From Streptomyces sp. DT2A-34 (GTDB lineage: Bacteria; Actinomycetota; Actinomycetes; Streptomycetales; Streptomycetaceae): a stretch of DNA of 64,000 nucleotides. The translations under genes and the position numbers were made by a program. Where the stretch lies: assembly GCF_030499515.1 (NCBI RefSeq), contig NZ_JASTWJ010000001.1, positions 6,366,001 through 6,430,000 of the forward strand, given 5' to 3'. This document shows, piece by piece, positions 17,825 through 26,380 of this stretch. Position 1 is the stretch's first letter. The number at the start of each line of letters is the position of its first letter. Under the pieces are notes generated by a model that was given only the letters and a program-made list of their open reading frames with translations, made no database searches and had not been told where the DNA came from.

Positions 17825-19546
17825 ATGTCCGACGGTTCCCCGAAGGTGCCCGCCCAGGCGTCACCGCCCGCGTCCGCCACCGCCTCGTACGCCCGTATCT
17901 ACGAGGAACAGCAGCCGCGCCTGGTCGCCTACGCCCGCTCGCTCACCCGCAACAACTCCTGGGCCGCCGAGGACCTGGTCGCCGAGGCGCACTTCCGTGT
18001 CTGGCGCCGGCTGTCGGCGGGCCACGAGATCGAGAACGTGCCGGCGTACCTGATGACGACGGTCCGGCACCTGGCGGCGACGGCCGTCGTAGGCGAGACG
18101 CGCGAGACCCCGCACGACCCGCGGACCGCCGAGCGCACGGAGATCGCCGTTCACGCGGGGGACACGGCGGACCCGGCCGAACAGATCTCCTCCGTGGACC
18201 TGTTGGTACGGGTACTGGGCCAACTGCCCGAGCGCTGGGTGCAGGCGTTGTGGCTGGCGGAGGCGGAGGGCCAGCCGCTGGAGACGGTCGGGCAGCGCAT
18301 CGGCGCCAAGCAGGGCGCGACGGCCGTACTCCTGCACCGTGCCCGCGAGGGCATGCGTCAGGCCTTCCTCCGCTCCCAGACCGGCGCCCCCGACGACCCC
18401 GCGTGCGAGGTCCACTGGGTGCGCATGCCGGCGTACGTCCGCGGCAACGCGACGCCCCGCCAGTCCGAACGCCTGCTCGCCCACGTGGACGCCTGCGCCG
18501 ACTGCCGCGGCCGGCTCGCGGTACTCATGCGCGCCAACGACCGCCTGCCCGCCCTGGTCGGCCCGGCCCTGCTGGTCTTCGCCATGGGCGGCGCGGGCAA
18601 GTTCCTGCTGCCGTTCATCGCCGGGTCCGCCGGCGCCACGGCCGCCCTGAGCGGCCAGGCCGGCACCGCACTGCACGCGGCCCGCCAGGCGGTGACCGGC
18701 GGCACGGGCGGCGCGAAGGTGCCGACGGCGATCGCGGCGGGGGCGACGGTCGCGGGCGCGGCCCTCGCGATGATGCTCGCCCTGGGGACGGGCAACCCGT
18801 CGTCTCCGACGCCGCTCCCGGACCGGGTACCGCGCGCGGACGCGCCGGTCGTCGCCCGGCCGTCGGAGGGGCCGGTCGCCGGGGCGGAGAGGCCGGTGAC
18901 GAAGCAGGCCGAGCAGCGCGGGACGGACGGCGGGGTTGGGGTTCTGGCCGCCGATGTCGCTGTTGACGCTGGTTCTGATACGGCGGTGAGTGGCGGGGTG
19001 GCTGAGGCGGAGCCGGACGCCGAACTGCCGGGCGGGGATGTGCCCGCGCCGCCGCCTGCCGATGTGCCCGCACCGCCGCCGCCTGCCGACGTACCCGCGC
19101 CACCGCCGCCTGCCGATGTGCCCGCACCGCCTCCTGCCGGTGCACCTGCATCGCCCCCTGCCGGGCCGGTGATTGACCCCCCGGCGGACCCCGCACCCCC
19201 GCAGAACGACACGCCTCCGCAGAACGACACGCCTCCGCAGAACGAGCCGACGCCGGGAATCGAAGACCCGGCCGCTCCCGCACCGGCCGCCCCCGCACCG
19301 GCCGCCCCCGCACCGGCCGCCCCCGCACCGGCCGCCCCCGCACCGGCCGCCCCCGCACCGGCCGCCCCGGTGGACGAGCAGCCGGAGGCGCCGGCCCCCT
19401 CACCCTCACCCACGCCCACGCCGGCGCCCCCGGCGCCCCCGGCGCCCCCCACCCCGCCGGAGACGGCCGACCCCATACCCACACCCGCCCCGGCTCCCGC
19501 CCCGCAACCAACACCCGAGGACCCCGGAAACGGCTGCGCGAACTGA
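17825..19546 (+). CDS. ECF-type sigma factor fused to zinc-finger, membrane and Pro/Ala repeat domains
   Basis: 573 residues. Sigma region 2 (YARIYEEQQPRLVAYARSLT, AAEDLVAEAHFRVWRRL, NVPAYLMTTVRHLA) and region 4 (LGQLPERWVQALWLAEAEGQ, IGAKQGATAVLLHRAREGMR) are followed by a zinc-finger anti-sigma-like motif (LLAHVDACADCRGRLAVLM), hydrophobic segments at about 245-350 (LLVFAMGGAGKFLLPFIAGS, AIAAGATVAGAALAMMLALG) and a 210-residue Pro/Ala-rich tail. This is a sigma factor with its own membrane-bound regulatory module and an exterior repeat domain. ATG 17825 is preceded by GGAGC; an in-frame upstream start at 17750 lacks coding character. Regulon unknown. Confidence 0.88.
   Translation: MSDGSPKVPAQASPPASATASYARIYEEQQPRLVAYARSLTRNNSWAAEDLVAEAHFRVWRRLSAGHEIENVPAYLMTTVRHLAATAVVGETRETPHDPRTAERTEIAVHAGDTADPAEQISSVDLLVRVLGQLPERWVQALWLAEAEGQPLETVGQRIGAKQGATAVLLHRAREGMRQAFLRSQTGAPDDPACEVHWVRMPAYVRGNATPRQSERLLAHVDACADCRGRLAVLMRANDRLPALVGPALLVFAMGGAGKFLLPFIAGSAGATAALSGQAGTALHAARQAVTGGTGGAKVPTAIAAGATVAGAALAMMLALGTGNPSSPTPLPDRVPRADAPVVARPSEGPVAGAERPVTKQAEQRGTDGGVGVLAADVAVDAGSDTAVSGGVAEAEPDAELPGGDVPAPPPADVPAPPPPADVPAPPPPADVPAPPPAGAPASPPAGPVIDPPADPAPPQNDTPPQNDTPPQNEPTPGIEDPAAPAPAAPAPAAPAPAAPAPAAPAPAAPAPAAPVDEQPEAPAPSPSPTPTPAPPAPPAPPTPPETADPIPTPAPAPAPQPTPEDPGNGCAN
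19040..19370 (+). repeat. Three families of in-frame tandem repeats in the sigma factor tail
   Basis: About four 24-27-base units coding PADVPAPPP (19,040-19,140), three 18-base units coding NDTPPQ (19,200-19,250) and six 15-base units coding APAAP (19,275-19,370). All preserve frame. They give a stiff Pro/Ala stalk typical of wall-spanning segments. Confidence 0.88.
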
Positions 19547-19639
19547 CCTGAGTTGCACGCGGGCTGCGCCGACCGGTTCCACTTCCTGTCGGCGCGGCCC
19601 GCTTTCCTGCGCCGTGGCCCGGTGATCGGCGGGACGCCT

Positions 19640-19846
19640 TCAGTCGTCCGAACTCGAACTCGAACTCGATCCCGATCTCCCACTGGAACGCCCCAACCAG
19701 CGCACCAACCGGCTCAACCCCAGGGTCACAGCGGCCACCCCACGCACCCAGCGCGGCCCGCCCCGCTCCGCCCACACGACGCAGACGTACCCTCCGACGA
19801 CGAGCGCGAGCACGCCGGACAAGACGACGATCTCGAACATGCTCAT
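19640..19846 (-). CDS. Small single-span membrane protein
   Basis: 68 residues. One hydrophobic segment (FEIVVLSGVLALVVGGYVCVVW) is followed by a basic amphipathic stretch and a poly-Ser/Asp C terminus (GRSGSSSSSSSDD). No family recognised. ATG 19846 has GGGGATG upstream. It is the last gene on the strand of the ABC operon, 96 bases after the permease stop, so it may be co-transcribed with it. Confidence 0.55.
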   Translation of the reverse strand: MSMFEIVVLSGVLALVVGGYVCVVWAERGGPRWVRGVAAVTLGLSRLVRWLGRSSGRSGSSSSSSSDD

Positions 19847-19942
19847 CCCCGTTCTTCCTTCACGGTCCGCGCAATCCTCTCAGCAGGCACAGCAGTCCCT
19901 CGAACCGCAGTCGGCACTCGACGCCGAACCTGCACGCCCTCC

Positions 19943-21691
19943 TCACGCGCGCCCGCGCCCCGACGCCGTACCCGACACGGCGAGCACGGAGAGCAGGACG
20001 AGCGCGCACGCCGGCCCGAGTACGGTCCACGGCGCCAGCTCGAAGTACGGCTGGTTCTCCGACAGCAGCCGCCCCCACTCCGGCGTGGGCGGCTGCTCGC
20101 CCAGCCCCAGGAAGCCGAGGGAGGCCAGCACCAGGACCGTGGTGGGCAGCCGCAACAGGGCGTTGCGCAGGACGGCGGGCAGGACCGCGGGCAGGTAGTG
20201 GTGGCGCAGCAGGTACAGCGGCCCGGCGCCGAACGACAGCGACGCGAGCATGTGGCCACTGGCCCGTTCCTCTTCGATCAGCGCCGCGGCCTGGGCGGCG
20301 TACGGCGTCCAGCCGACCAGGCACACCGCGAGCGCGGCACCCCACACCGACGGCCCGGTCACCGCCGTGGTCAACAGTCCGGCGAGAACGGCCGGGAGCG
20401 TCGACGTGACCTCCACCAGTCCCGCGCTCGCCCGTGCCACGCTGCCGAGCAGCAACCCCACGAGGACGCCGACCGCCGTCACCGCGAGGGCCACGCCCGC
20501 CGTGCGCAGCGCCCCGTGGCCCAGCCGGGCCAGCAGATCACGGCCGAGCGAGTCCGTGCCCAACGGGTGTGCGGCGGAAGGCGACAGGAGTCGGGCGGCC
20601 GTGTCCACCCGCAAGGGGTCGCGCAACAGCCCCGCCACGACCAGGGCGAGCAGTGCGACGGCACAGAACCCGGCGATCCAGCGCGTGGAGCGCCGTCGCG
20701 TGAGGGCCGCCGGGGGCGGGGCGGTCAGGGCGCCGTCCCGCAGGGCGGGGCCGAGGAGCGCGCGCCGCAGGGCCTGGATGAGCAGGCCGGCGACGACGCC
20801 GAGCAGGACGAGGGCCAGCGTCGCCGTCTGCAGCGGTGGCAGATCCTGGGCGATGGCGGCGTCCAGGGCGAGTCGGCCGAGCCCCGGAATGTTGAAGATC
20901 TTCTCCACCGCGACCGCGCCACCGACCAGCGCCACGACGGTCGGCAGAAGCTGCGGAAGCACACCGGCGAGGGCGCGGCGCAGGGCGTTGCGGGCGATGG
21001 CGTCGGACGAGAAGCCGAAGGCGTACCAGGTCCGCGCCCAGGGCTCCCGGAAGGCGCCGGGCAGCGACTGGTCGAGGAGACCGCCGATCATCGCCCCCGA
21101 CGGCACGCCGAGGGCGAGCGCGGGCAGCACCATCGACGACGGCCCCTCCCACCCGCTGGACGGGAACCAGCCCAGCCACACCCCGCACACCGTCGCGAGC
21201 AGCGACGCGAGCAGGAACTTGGGCAGCGCGGCGAGAACGGCCGCCCCGGTGCCCGCCCGCGCCCGCCGCAGCCGCCGCCGGGAGCCGAGGTACAGGGTGC
21301 GGCCGCAGACCAGCGCGGCCACCGCCACCGTGACCACGAACGCGCCGAGCATCAGCGTCACGGAGACCGCGAAGGCGGTCGTCACCTGCGGCAGAACCGG
21401 TTCGCCCGACACCCAGGAGCTGCCCGCGTCACCGCGCGGCAGCCCGCCCAGCCAGTGCGCGAGATGCGTGAACGGCCCTTGGTCCAGACCCAGTTGCTCC
21501 CGTACGGCGGCCAGTTGCGCCGGCGTCGGGTCCTGGTCGGCGGAGCGGGCCCGCAGGACCGTCAGCGCGGGATCGGTCCCGGACAGCCAGGGCAGCAGGG
21601 CGACGGCCGCCAGCAGCGCGGCCCCGGCCACGACGCGGCCGGCGACCGTACGCCACGGAGCGGGATGGGTGTCGGCACCAGCCGTCGCCAT
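19943..21691 (-). CDS. Fused DppB-DppC type ABC transporter permease
   Basis: 582 residues that contain two complete oligopeptide/nickel-family permeases. The N-terminal half is DppB-like: RVVAGAALLAAVALLPWLSG, REQLGLDQGPFTHLAHWLGG, and an EAA-like loop (RTWYAFGFSSDAIARNALRR). The C-terminal half is DppC-like (AHPLGTDSLGRDLLARLGHG, and the loop IEEERASGHMLASLSFGAGP). The two subunits are normally separate polypeptides. The gene starts 6 bases after the binding-protein stop, so they form one operon. No ATPase gene is present on either side, so the motor must be supplied from elsewhere or has been lost. Confidence 0.88.
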   Translation of the reverse strand: MATAGADTHPAPWRTVAGRVVAGAALLAAVALLPWLSGTDPALTVLRARSADQDPTPAQLAAVREQLGLDQGPFTHLAHWLGGLPRGDAGSSWVSGEPVLPQVTTAFAVSVTLMLGAFVVTVAVAALVCGRTLYLGSRRRLRRARAGTGAAVLAALPKFLLASLLATVCGVWLGWFPSSGWEGPSSMVLPALALGVPSGAMIGGLLDQSLPGAFREPWARTWYAFGFSSDAIARNALRRALAGVLPQLLPTVVALVGGAVAVEKIFNIPGLGRLALDAAIAQDLPPLQTATLALVLLGVVAGLLIQALRRALLGPALRDGALTAPPPAALTRRRSTRWIAGFCAVALLALVVAGLLRDPLRVDTAARLLSPSAAHPLGTDSLGRDLLARLGHGALRTAGVALAVTAVGVLVGLLLGSVARASAGLVEVTSTLPAVLAGLLTTAVTGPSVWGAALAVCLVGWTPYAAQAAALIEEERASGHMLASLSFGAGPLYLLRHHYLPAVLPAVLRNALLRLPTTVLVLASLGFLGLGEQPPTPEWGRLLSENQPYFELAPWTVLGPACALVLLSVLAVSGTASGRGRA

Positions 21692-21697
21692 GCCCGC

Positions 21698-23296
21698 CTA
21701 CTTCAGGTGCGTGTCGGCATCGACCAGGGACCGCTCACGCGGGTCGAGGAGCACGCCCTCGACATCGGTGCCGATGCCCTGCACGACCTTCTCGTGGACC
21801 AGCGGCACGACGGCGTCCGTGCGCAGGATCTCCGCCTCGGCCCGCATGATCTTCGCCCGGCGCTGCTCGGTGTCGCCTTCCTCGCCCGCCGCCTCGACGG
21901 CCTTGTCGACAGCCGCGTCCTTCAGTCCCGCGATGTTGTAGACGCCGTCGCTCATGTAGTCGCTGGCGAGGTAGGCGACCGCGTCGCCGGTGTCGAGGAG
22001 CGTCACCCGGGAGAAGACGAGCGCGTCGTACTTGCCCGCGAGGAGGTCGGCCTCCATCTGCGTGTACTCGCGTACGTCCTGCTTCACCGTGAACCCGGCC
22101 TTCTCCAGCTGCTGTTGCAGGACGGTCGCGGCCTCGGGCAGTTCGGCGCGGTTGGTGTAGGTGGCCAGCCGCAGCGTCTTCCCCTTGGTCTTCGCCTTGA
22201 CGTCGGCGGAGGCCGCGGCCGAGGCCCTCCCGCTCACCGCCACCCGGTTCTCGGCCGCCCAGGAGACGGCAGGCCCGAAGAGCCCCTGCGCGGGATCGGC
22301 GTACCCACCGAAGACAGACTTGACGAGCGCGGAACCGTCCACGGCCGCACGGGCGGCCGCGCGCAGGGACGCGTCGGTGAAGATGCCGCTGCCGGTGTTG
22401 AGAACGAGACTGTCGGTCCGCACGGAGGGCACCTCATGCCGGGTGTCCGCGTCCAGCAACCCCGCCTGGGCGGTGGGGATCCACTCCGCGATGTCGACGT
22501 CGCCGCCGCGCAGGGCGTTGGCGCGGGCGGTGCCGTCGGCGATCCAGGTCACGTCGATGCCGGGCGCCTTGGCCTTGCCGCCCCAGTACCCGTCGAAGCG
22601 GTCGAGCGTGGCCTTGCTCTTCCCGGTGAGCTTCGTGATCTCGAAGGGACCGCTACCGGTACCGACCGGGCTGACGGTGCCGTCCTTCGCGTACGCCTCG
22701 GGGGACAGGATGCCCAGCGCGGGACTGGCGAGCCGCAGCGGCAGCACGGGGTCGGCGGCCTTGGTACTGATGGTGACGGTGTCGGCGTCCTCGGCCTTGG
22801 CGGTCAGCGTCACGTCGCTGAGGACACGGGGCTTGGTCTCGGCGGCGCCCGCCTTGCCGAGCGCGTTGACCACGGACTCGGCGGTGACGTCCGTGCCGTC
22901 CTGGAAGGTGGCCTTTCGCAGCTCGAAGGTCCAGGTGGTGGCATTCTCCCGCTTCCAGGACTTCGCCAGCGCGGGCGCGGCGGCCCCGTCCTCGTCCAGC
23001 GCGGTGAGACCTTCGGCCACGGAGAGCTTGCTCAGCACGGTGGCGTCGTTGCTGTACGGCGACAGCGCCTGCACGGGCGGCACGGCGAGAGCGACCCGCA
23101 GCCGCCCGCTCGATCCTGCGGCGCCTTCCGCGTCCGAGCCGCCTTCGCTCGAAGATACGAAGCAGCCGGTGAGCAGGGGGGTGAGCGCGAGCGCCGCGAT
23201 GAGCCTTCGGGGGGTGGTGCGGGGGGCGCCGCTGGCTGAGCGGTTGGTTCCGATGGTGGCGCGGGTGGTGCCGGTGGTGGTGCGGATGGTTCGCAT
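21698..23296 (-). CDS. ABC transporter substrate-binding lipoprotein, family 5
   Basis: About 532 residues. A lipoprotein signal (LIAALALTPLLTGCFVSS, lipobox LLTGC) is followed by the SBP_bac_5 pattern: LSVAEGLTALDEDGAAAPAL, SWKRENATTWTFELRKATFQ, SPVGTGSGPFEITKL, and DVDIAEWIPTAQ. The family binds peptides, nickel-chelates, opines or siderophore-like ligands. The upstream palindrome resembles a DtxR/DmdR iron box, so a metal- or siderophore-linked substrate is inferred, not shown. The start at ATG 23296 is uncertain; an in-frame ATG at 23353 would place coding sequence over the palindrome. Confidence 0.85.
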   Translation of the reverse strand: MRTIRTTTGTTRATIGTNRSASGAPRTTPRRLIAALALTPLLTGCFVSSSEGGSDAEGAAGSSGRLRVALAVPPVQALSPYSNDATVLSKLSVAEGLTALDEDGAAAPALAKSWKRENATTWTFELRKATFQDGTDVTAESVVNALGKAGAAETKPRVLSDVTLTAKAEDADTVTISTKAADPVLPLRLASPALGILSPEAYAKDGTVSPVGTGSGPFEITKLTGKSKATLDRFDGYWGGKAKAPGIDVTWIADGTARANALRGGDVDIAEWIPTAQAGLLDADTRHEVPSVRTDSLVLNTGSGIFTDASLRAAARAAVDGSALVKSVFGGYADPAQGLFGPAVSWAAENRVAVSGRASAAASADVKAKTKGKTLRLATYTNRAELPEAATVLQQQLEKAGFTVKQDVREYTQMEADLLAGKYDALVFSRVTLLDTGDAVAYLASDYMSDGVYNIAGLKDAAVDKAVEAAGEEGDTEQRRAKIMRAEAEILRTDAVVPLVHEKVVQGIGTDVEGVLLDPRERSLVDADTHLK

Positions 23297-23345
23297 GGTG
23301 GCAGGGTCCTGTTTCGTGCTGCGTCGGCGGGGCCGCGTCAGCCTA

Positions 23346-23359
23346 TAAGGCAAGCCTTA
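23346..23359. promoter_or_regulatory. Iron-box-like palindrome in the binding-protein promoter
   Basis: TAAGGC-AA-GCCTTA is a perfect 6-bp dyad. It overlaps a TATAGG -10-like element on the minus strand, 50 bases before the start. It shares the AGGC...CCTTA core with DtxR/DmdR boxes, but the match is partial (about 10 of 15 positions by eye). Confidence 0.4.
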
Positions 23360-23465
23360 CCAACTCTTCACCGGGTTGATGAATCCTCAACCACTGAGAC
23401 GAGACCCCACTCAAGCCCCACACCACACCGCACCACAGCGCACCACAGCGCACGTGACGGCGGGG

Positions 23466-23745
23466 CTAAGGCCGGCAGTGGCCGTACTCGTTCAGAGCGT
23501 GGATACGACTGCCGAACCTGTCGTCGGCCTTGCAGGCCGCGGAGTAGTCACCGATGGCGACCTTGCCGAATTCCGCCGGGTTTCAGTAGATGGAAGAGGC
23601 AGATCTCCCCGGCGTTGCACGGCGGCGCGGCGGCGCGGCGGACGCGGAGTGCGCTCCGGCAGGACGCCGCCGAGAACGAGCGTTGCCAGGGCGCCGAGGG
23701 CGCGGGCGCGGTGTGTGCGGGCGCGGTGTGTGCGTAGGGAAAGCG
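23466..23745 (-). pseudogene. Secreted peptidase inhibitor I36-like gene, multiply frameshifted
   Basis: Pieces of one small secreted protein lie in order but in different frames: a signal peptide (RALGALATLVLGGVLP), AGAHSASAAPP, then PCNAGEICLFHL, then EFGKVAIGDYSAACKADDRF and GSRIHALNEYGHCRP with stop at 23466-23468. The Cys pattern and CLFH motif fit the I36 (SMI-type) inhibitor/spore-associated family. A 16-base tandem duplication (cgcacacaccgcgccc) lies at the 5' end. At least three indels are needed, so it is a true pseudogene. Confidence 0.62.
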
Positions 23746-23916
23746 TGTCGGTCCTTCCGGTTGGTTCCGGTGAACGCGGATCCGGGAGATGCCTCGGTGG
23801 GCTGCTCCCGTCCGGCCCCACCGGAGTGGGGCGGCACGGAAAGACCTGGCCATTGCGTTCGACTTGGGGCGAATCGACCGGACCGATCGCCGCCACCGGC
23901 TGAGAGAGTCCCGACG

Positions 23917-24636
23917 TCAGGGCAGTTGAGGCATACGCCAGTACTGCCTCTTCTTCTCGTCCCGTACGACAACCCCCAGCCTCAGCAGCTCCCTACGCAG
24001 CTCCCGGGCGTCATCGGCATCTTCCTCCCCCTTCTTCCGCGCCGCGGCACGAGCCTGCAACAGCGCGTCCGCTCCCTCGGGCAGACCGGGCGTCCCGGGA
24101 ACCCAGCGCCGGAACTCCTCCCGGTACGGATCCTCATCAGCCCAGCGATAACCGTGCTCGGTGAAGGCACCGGCAAGCCGCTGCCAGGGCAGCCGGCAAT
24201 CCTCCCGAGCAAGCTCCATGCCGTCCGCCCCGAGCAACACGAGCTGCTTGCCGTCCCGCGCCACCAGCCCGATCTCATCGCCCTCGAACTCCTGCGACGC
24301 ATCCCTGATGCCAAGAGCGACGCGACTGCGAGAGACGCTGACCGCCAGCGACTCATGCACCGCGACAAACCCGACCACCAGCCCCAGCAGCGCCCCCACC
24401 GCGACGCCTCCCACGCTCAGCCACGGCTCCGGAACAGAGGTCAGCAACTCGGCCGGCCCCTTGAACGGCGCCCAGCGCAACGTCACGAGCCACCTCGCGA
24501 GAACGGTCACCAGCCAGCCGATCCCGGCCCCGCACCCCACACAGAAGAGCGCGAGAAGCCAGGCCGACTCAGCGATCACGGTGACGTCGCCGTCCACCGC
24601 CCCGCCCTTCTTCGAAAGATCCCCCGTGTCCCTCAT
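23917..24636 (-). CDS. YqeB family membrane protein
   Basis: 239 residues. Two N-terminal spans (WLLALFCVGCGAGIGWLVTV and VGGVAVGALLGLVVGFVAV) surround RWAPFKGPAELLTSVPEPW. They are followed by a cytoplasmic domain (GLVARDGKQLVLLGADGMEL, FRRWVPGTPGLPEGADALL, LRLGVVVRDEKKRQYWRMP). This order matches the actinobacterial YqeB family, whose function is unknown. ATG 24636 follows GGGGGAC. No operon partner. Confidence 0.82.
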   Translation of the reverse strand: MRDTGDLSKKGGAVDGDVTVIAESAWLLALFCVGCGAGIGWLVTVLARWLVTLRWAPFKGPAELLTSVPEPWLSVGGVAVGALLGLVVGFVAVHESLAVSVSRSRVALGIRDASQEFEGDEIGLVARDGKQLVLLGADGMELAREDCRLPWQRLAGAFTEHGYRWADEDPYREEFRRWVPGTPGLPEGADALLQARAAARKKGEEDADDARELRRELLRLGVVVRDEKKRQYWRMPQLP

Positions 24637-24774
24637 GTCCCCCGCCCCTACGCGTCTGATCTCCGGCTCCACACCGCCGAGTCTGAAGGGCAGCCGCACG
24701 TGCTGTCGTCGGCCGATGGTCTACGGCGGCTGCGACTTTGGTCGCCTTCGGTGGCGGCTGCCCCTACGACGCCG

Positions 24775-25128
24775 TCATGCGGTGCTCCAGAAGGCCAGGG
24801 CCTTGCTGATCAGCTCTTTCGCGGCGTCCCCATAACGCGCGGCATTACTCAGGGCGTTGAACGCCTTGTCGTAGAGGGCAAGTTCGTCCGGGTCGGTGAT
24901 GTCCACCCCGGTGGAGACGAGTTCGTAGTGGGCCCGGTCGTCGCCGTGCATGTTGAAGCCGGGCATGGGGACCACGCCTACCTCGGCGGTGGTGGGAAGC
25001 CCGCCGAGCGTGAGAGAGGACAGGTCGATGCCGCGGAGGAGACGCTCCATCTGTCCACGCATCACGACCGGCCCGCCGATGTTCGTGTACAGGGCCTGTT
25101 CGCCGAGGATCACGTCGTAGTGATGCTC
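24775..25128 (-). pseudogene. C-terminal fragment of an XRE/DUF5753 regulator
   Basis: The frame reads HHYDVILGEQALYTNIGGPV, MRGQMERLLRGIDLSSLTLG, and EVGVVPMPGFNMHGDDRAHY, to the stop at 24775. This is the C-terminal half of the DUF5753 ligand-type domain. The N-terminal HTH and first half of DUF5753 are absent. Sequence upstream of 25128 belongs to an aldo/keto reductase fragment on the other strand, so a recombination junction separates them. Confidence 0.75.
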
Positions 25129-25163
25129 ACCGACGTAGCCGAGATCTTGGTGAGGGAGGAGAT

Positions 25164-25406
25164 ATGCGCGGCGCTGACCCCCGAGTTGTCCTCGGGCTAC
25201 ACCGGTCTCGTCACGAACGCCGTCTCCTGACCGGAGCACTGGACGTCGGCGTCACAGCGATCGACACCAGCACCAACTATCTCGGCTTCCGCTCCCATGA
25301 GGTGCTGGCGCGGACAGCCGGCAATCTGTTGCCGGAGTTCACGCTCTCCACAAAGGTGGGCTTACCCGACCGTAACAGCGGGGGACTTCAGCCAGGCTCA
25401 GCTTGA
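25164..25406 (+). pseudogene. N-terminal fragment of an aldo/keto reductase
   Basis: GAGGGAGGAG lies just before ATG 25164. The frame reads VVLGLHRSRHERRLLTGALD, VGVTAIDTSTNYLGFRSHEV, and LLPEFTLSTKVG, the start of an AKR TIM barrel with the conserved D-T-S-T-N-Y segment. Similarity stops near 25364 and the frame ends at 25406, leaving about 80 of an expected 300 residues. Bases 25365-25500 hold no recognisable gene. Confidence 0.7.
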
Positions 25407-25500
25407 TGAGCTGCACGGGCGTTATGGAGGCCATGGACGCCTTCCGTGCCGGGCTCTCGCTGGCGTGGAGGCCATTGGGATCGGTAGACGAGGGGAGGAA

Positions 25501-25788
25501 TTACTCAGCGGGAAGGCCGTCGTCAGGTGTAACCGCGACGATGGCCACAGTGGGAGGCGGCGGTGCCGGTGTATACACGTACGCCACTGCCAGCCCTGGC
25601 ACTCCGCCCCGGGGCTCGATCTTCGTCTTGCGGACTTCGGTGCCGTCCTGACGGGGAGGCCCGAGCAGGACCCCGAGCCTGGGCACCTGTTCCAGTTCCT
25701 GCCGGAGTGTCTCCAGCGCCTGCTCGGCTCCGAGAGCTTTCGCTCGATCTGCCGCCCGCACCGTCACGGCCGCGATCACGCCGCTCAC
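25501..25788 (-). CDS. RelE/ParE-like putative toxin
   Basis: 95 residues. A helical N terminus (AADRAKALGAEQALETLRQE) is followed by VPRLGVLLGPPRQDGTEVRK, GVPGLAVAYVYTPAPPPP and TVAIVAVTPDD. The order resembles small RelE-fold mRNA interferases, but no catalytic residue set can be confirmed. GTG 25788 overlaps the TGA of the upstream gene (GTGA), so the pair is translationally coupled, as in toxin-antitoxin operons with the antitoxin first. Confidence 0.55.
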   Translation of the reverse strand: MSGVIAAVTVRAADRAKALGAEQALETLRQELEQVPRLGVLLGPPRQDGTEVRKTKIEPRGGVPGLAVAYVYTPAPPPPTVAIVAVTPDDGLPAE

Positions 25789-26081
25789 CGGCCCTGTGCC
25801 TCCTGCTTCAACCGTGCCCCGAGGTCGATACCCTCCTGCACGGCGATGTCGAAGTCGGGATCCTGGTAGAGCCGGATCCTGCCTCGGTAGTCGACGATCA
25901 CCGTGGCGACAGCGTTGAGGTCCGTCTCCGACGAAGCCTCCAGTGCACGCTGCAGATCTGCTTCAAAGGACTCCCGGTCGCCCGGAAAGCCGTGTCCGGA
26001 CCGAAGAGCCGCTCGAATGTCGCCGATGGTCTTCAACGGCAGTGCCGCTGGCCGGGGCGTCTCCTCGTACTGTGCGCTCAC
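25785..26081 (-). CDS. DUF6247-like putative antitoxin
   Basis: 98 residues, acidic and helical: LPLKTIGDIRAALRSGHGFP, GDRESFEADLQRALEASSET, VATVIVDYRGRIRLYQDPDF, and VQEGIDLGARLKQEAQG. It resembles small DUF6247-type actinobacterial proteins often found beside RelE-like genes (family recalled with moderate certainty). GTG 26081 lies 9 bases after AAGGAG. The first gene of a two-gene coupled unit; an antitoxin role is inferred from context. Confidence 0.6.
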   Translation of the reverse strand: MSAQYEETPRPAALPLKTIGDIRAALRSGHGFPGDRESFEADLQRALEASSETDLNAVATVIVDYRGRIRLYQDPDFDIAVQEGIDLGARLKQEAQGR

Positions 26082-26161
26082 GATCGTCAGCTCCTTGCTC
26101 TCCGCTGTCCTATGGACGAGTGTCCTACAGCGGAACGAGTGCCGCGGTAGAAACTCCCTCG

Positions 26162-26380
26162 TCACTGTGCCAAGCGTCCGTGCTCCAGAACACCACCCAG
26201 GAAGGCGCGCCACGCGCCGCTACTAAGAGTGATGACGGGCCCCGTCTCACACTTCGAATCGCGCACGAAGGCGTCGTTCGCGGCCAGCGCGCACTCGACG
26301 CACTCTCCTCCGGCACCGTTGCTGTACGACGACCTGAACCACACCGGAGCGTGGCTGACATCGGCGGCTGCAATGCTCAA
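26162..26380 (-). CDS. DUF397 domain protein
   Basis: 72 residues with the DUF397 signature WFRSSYSNGAGGECVECALA, VRDSKCETGPVITLSSGAWR and AFLGGVL. DUF397 proteins are nearly always encoded just after an XRE/DUF5753 regulator, as here. The ATG at 26380 overlaps the regulator's TGA (ATGA). The pair is thought to act as a regulatory or TA-like module affecting development. Confidence 0.9.
   Translation of the reverse strand: MSIAAADVSHAPVWFRSSYSNGAGGECVECALAANDAFVRDSKCETGPVITLSSGAWRAFLGGVLEHGRLAQ

Noticed and set aside
19553..23239. A 1,228-codon open frame on the plus strand opposite the ABC binding protein and permease
   Set aside because: Arg/Gly/Gln-rich low-complexity translation with no domain. 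The opposite strand encodes two clear ABC components; this is a high-GC shadow frame.
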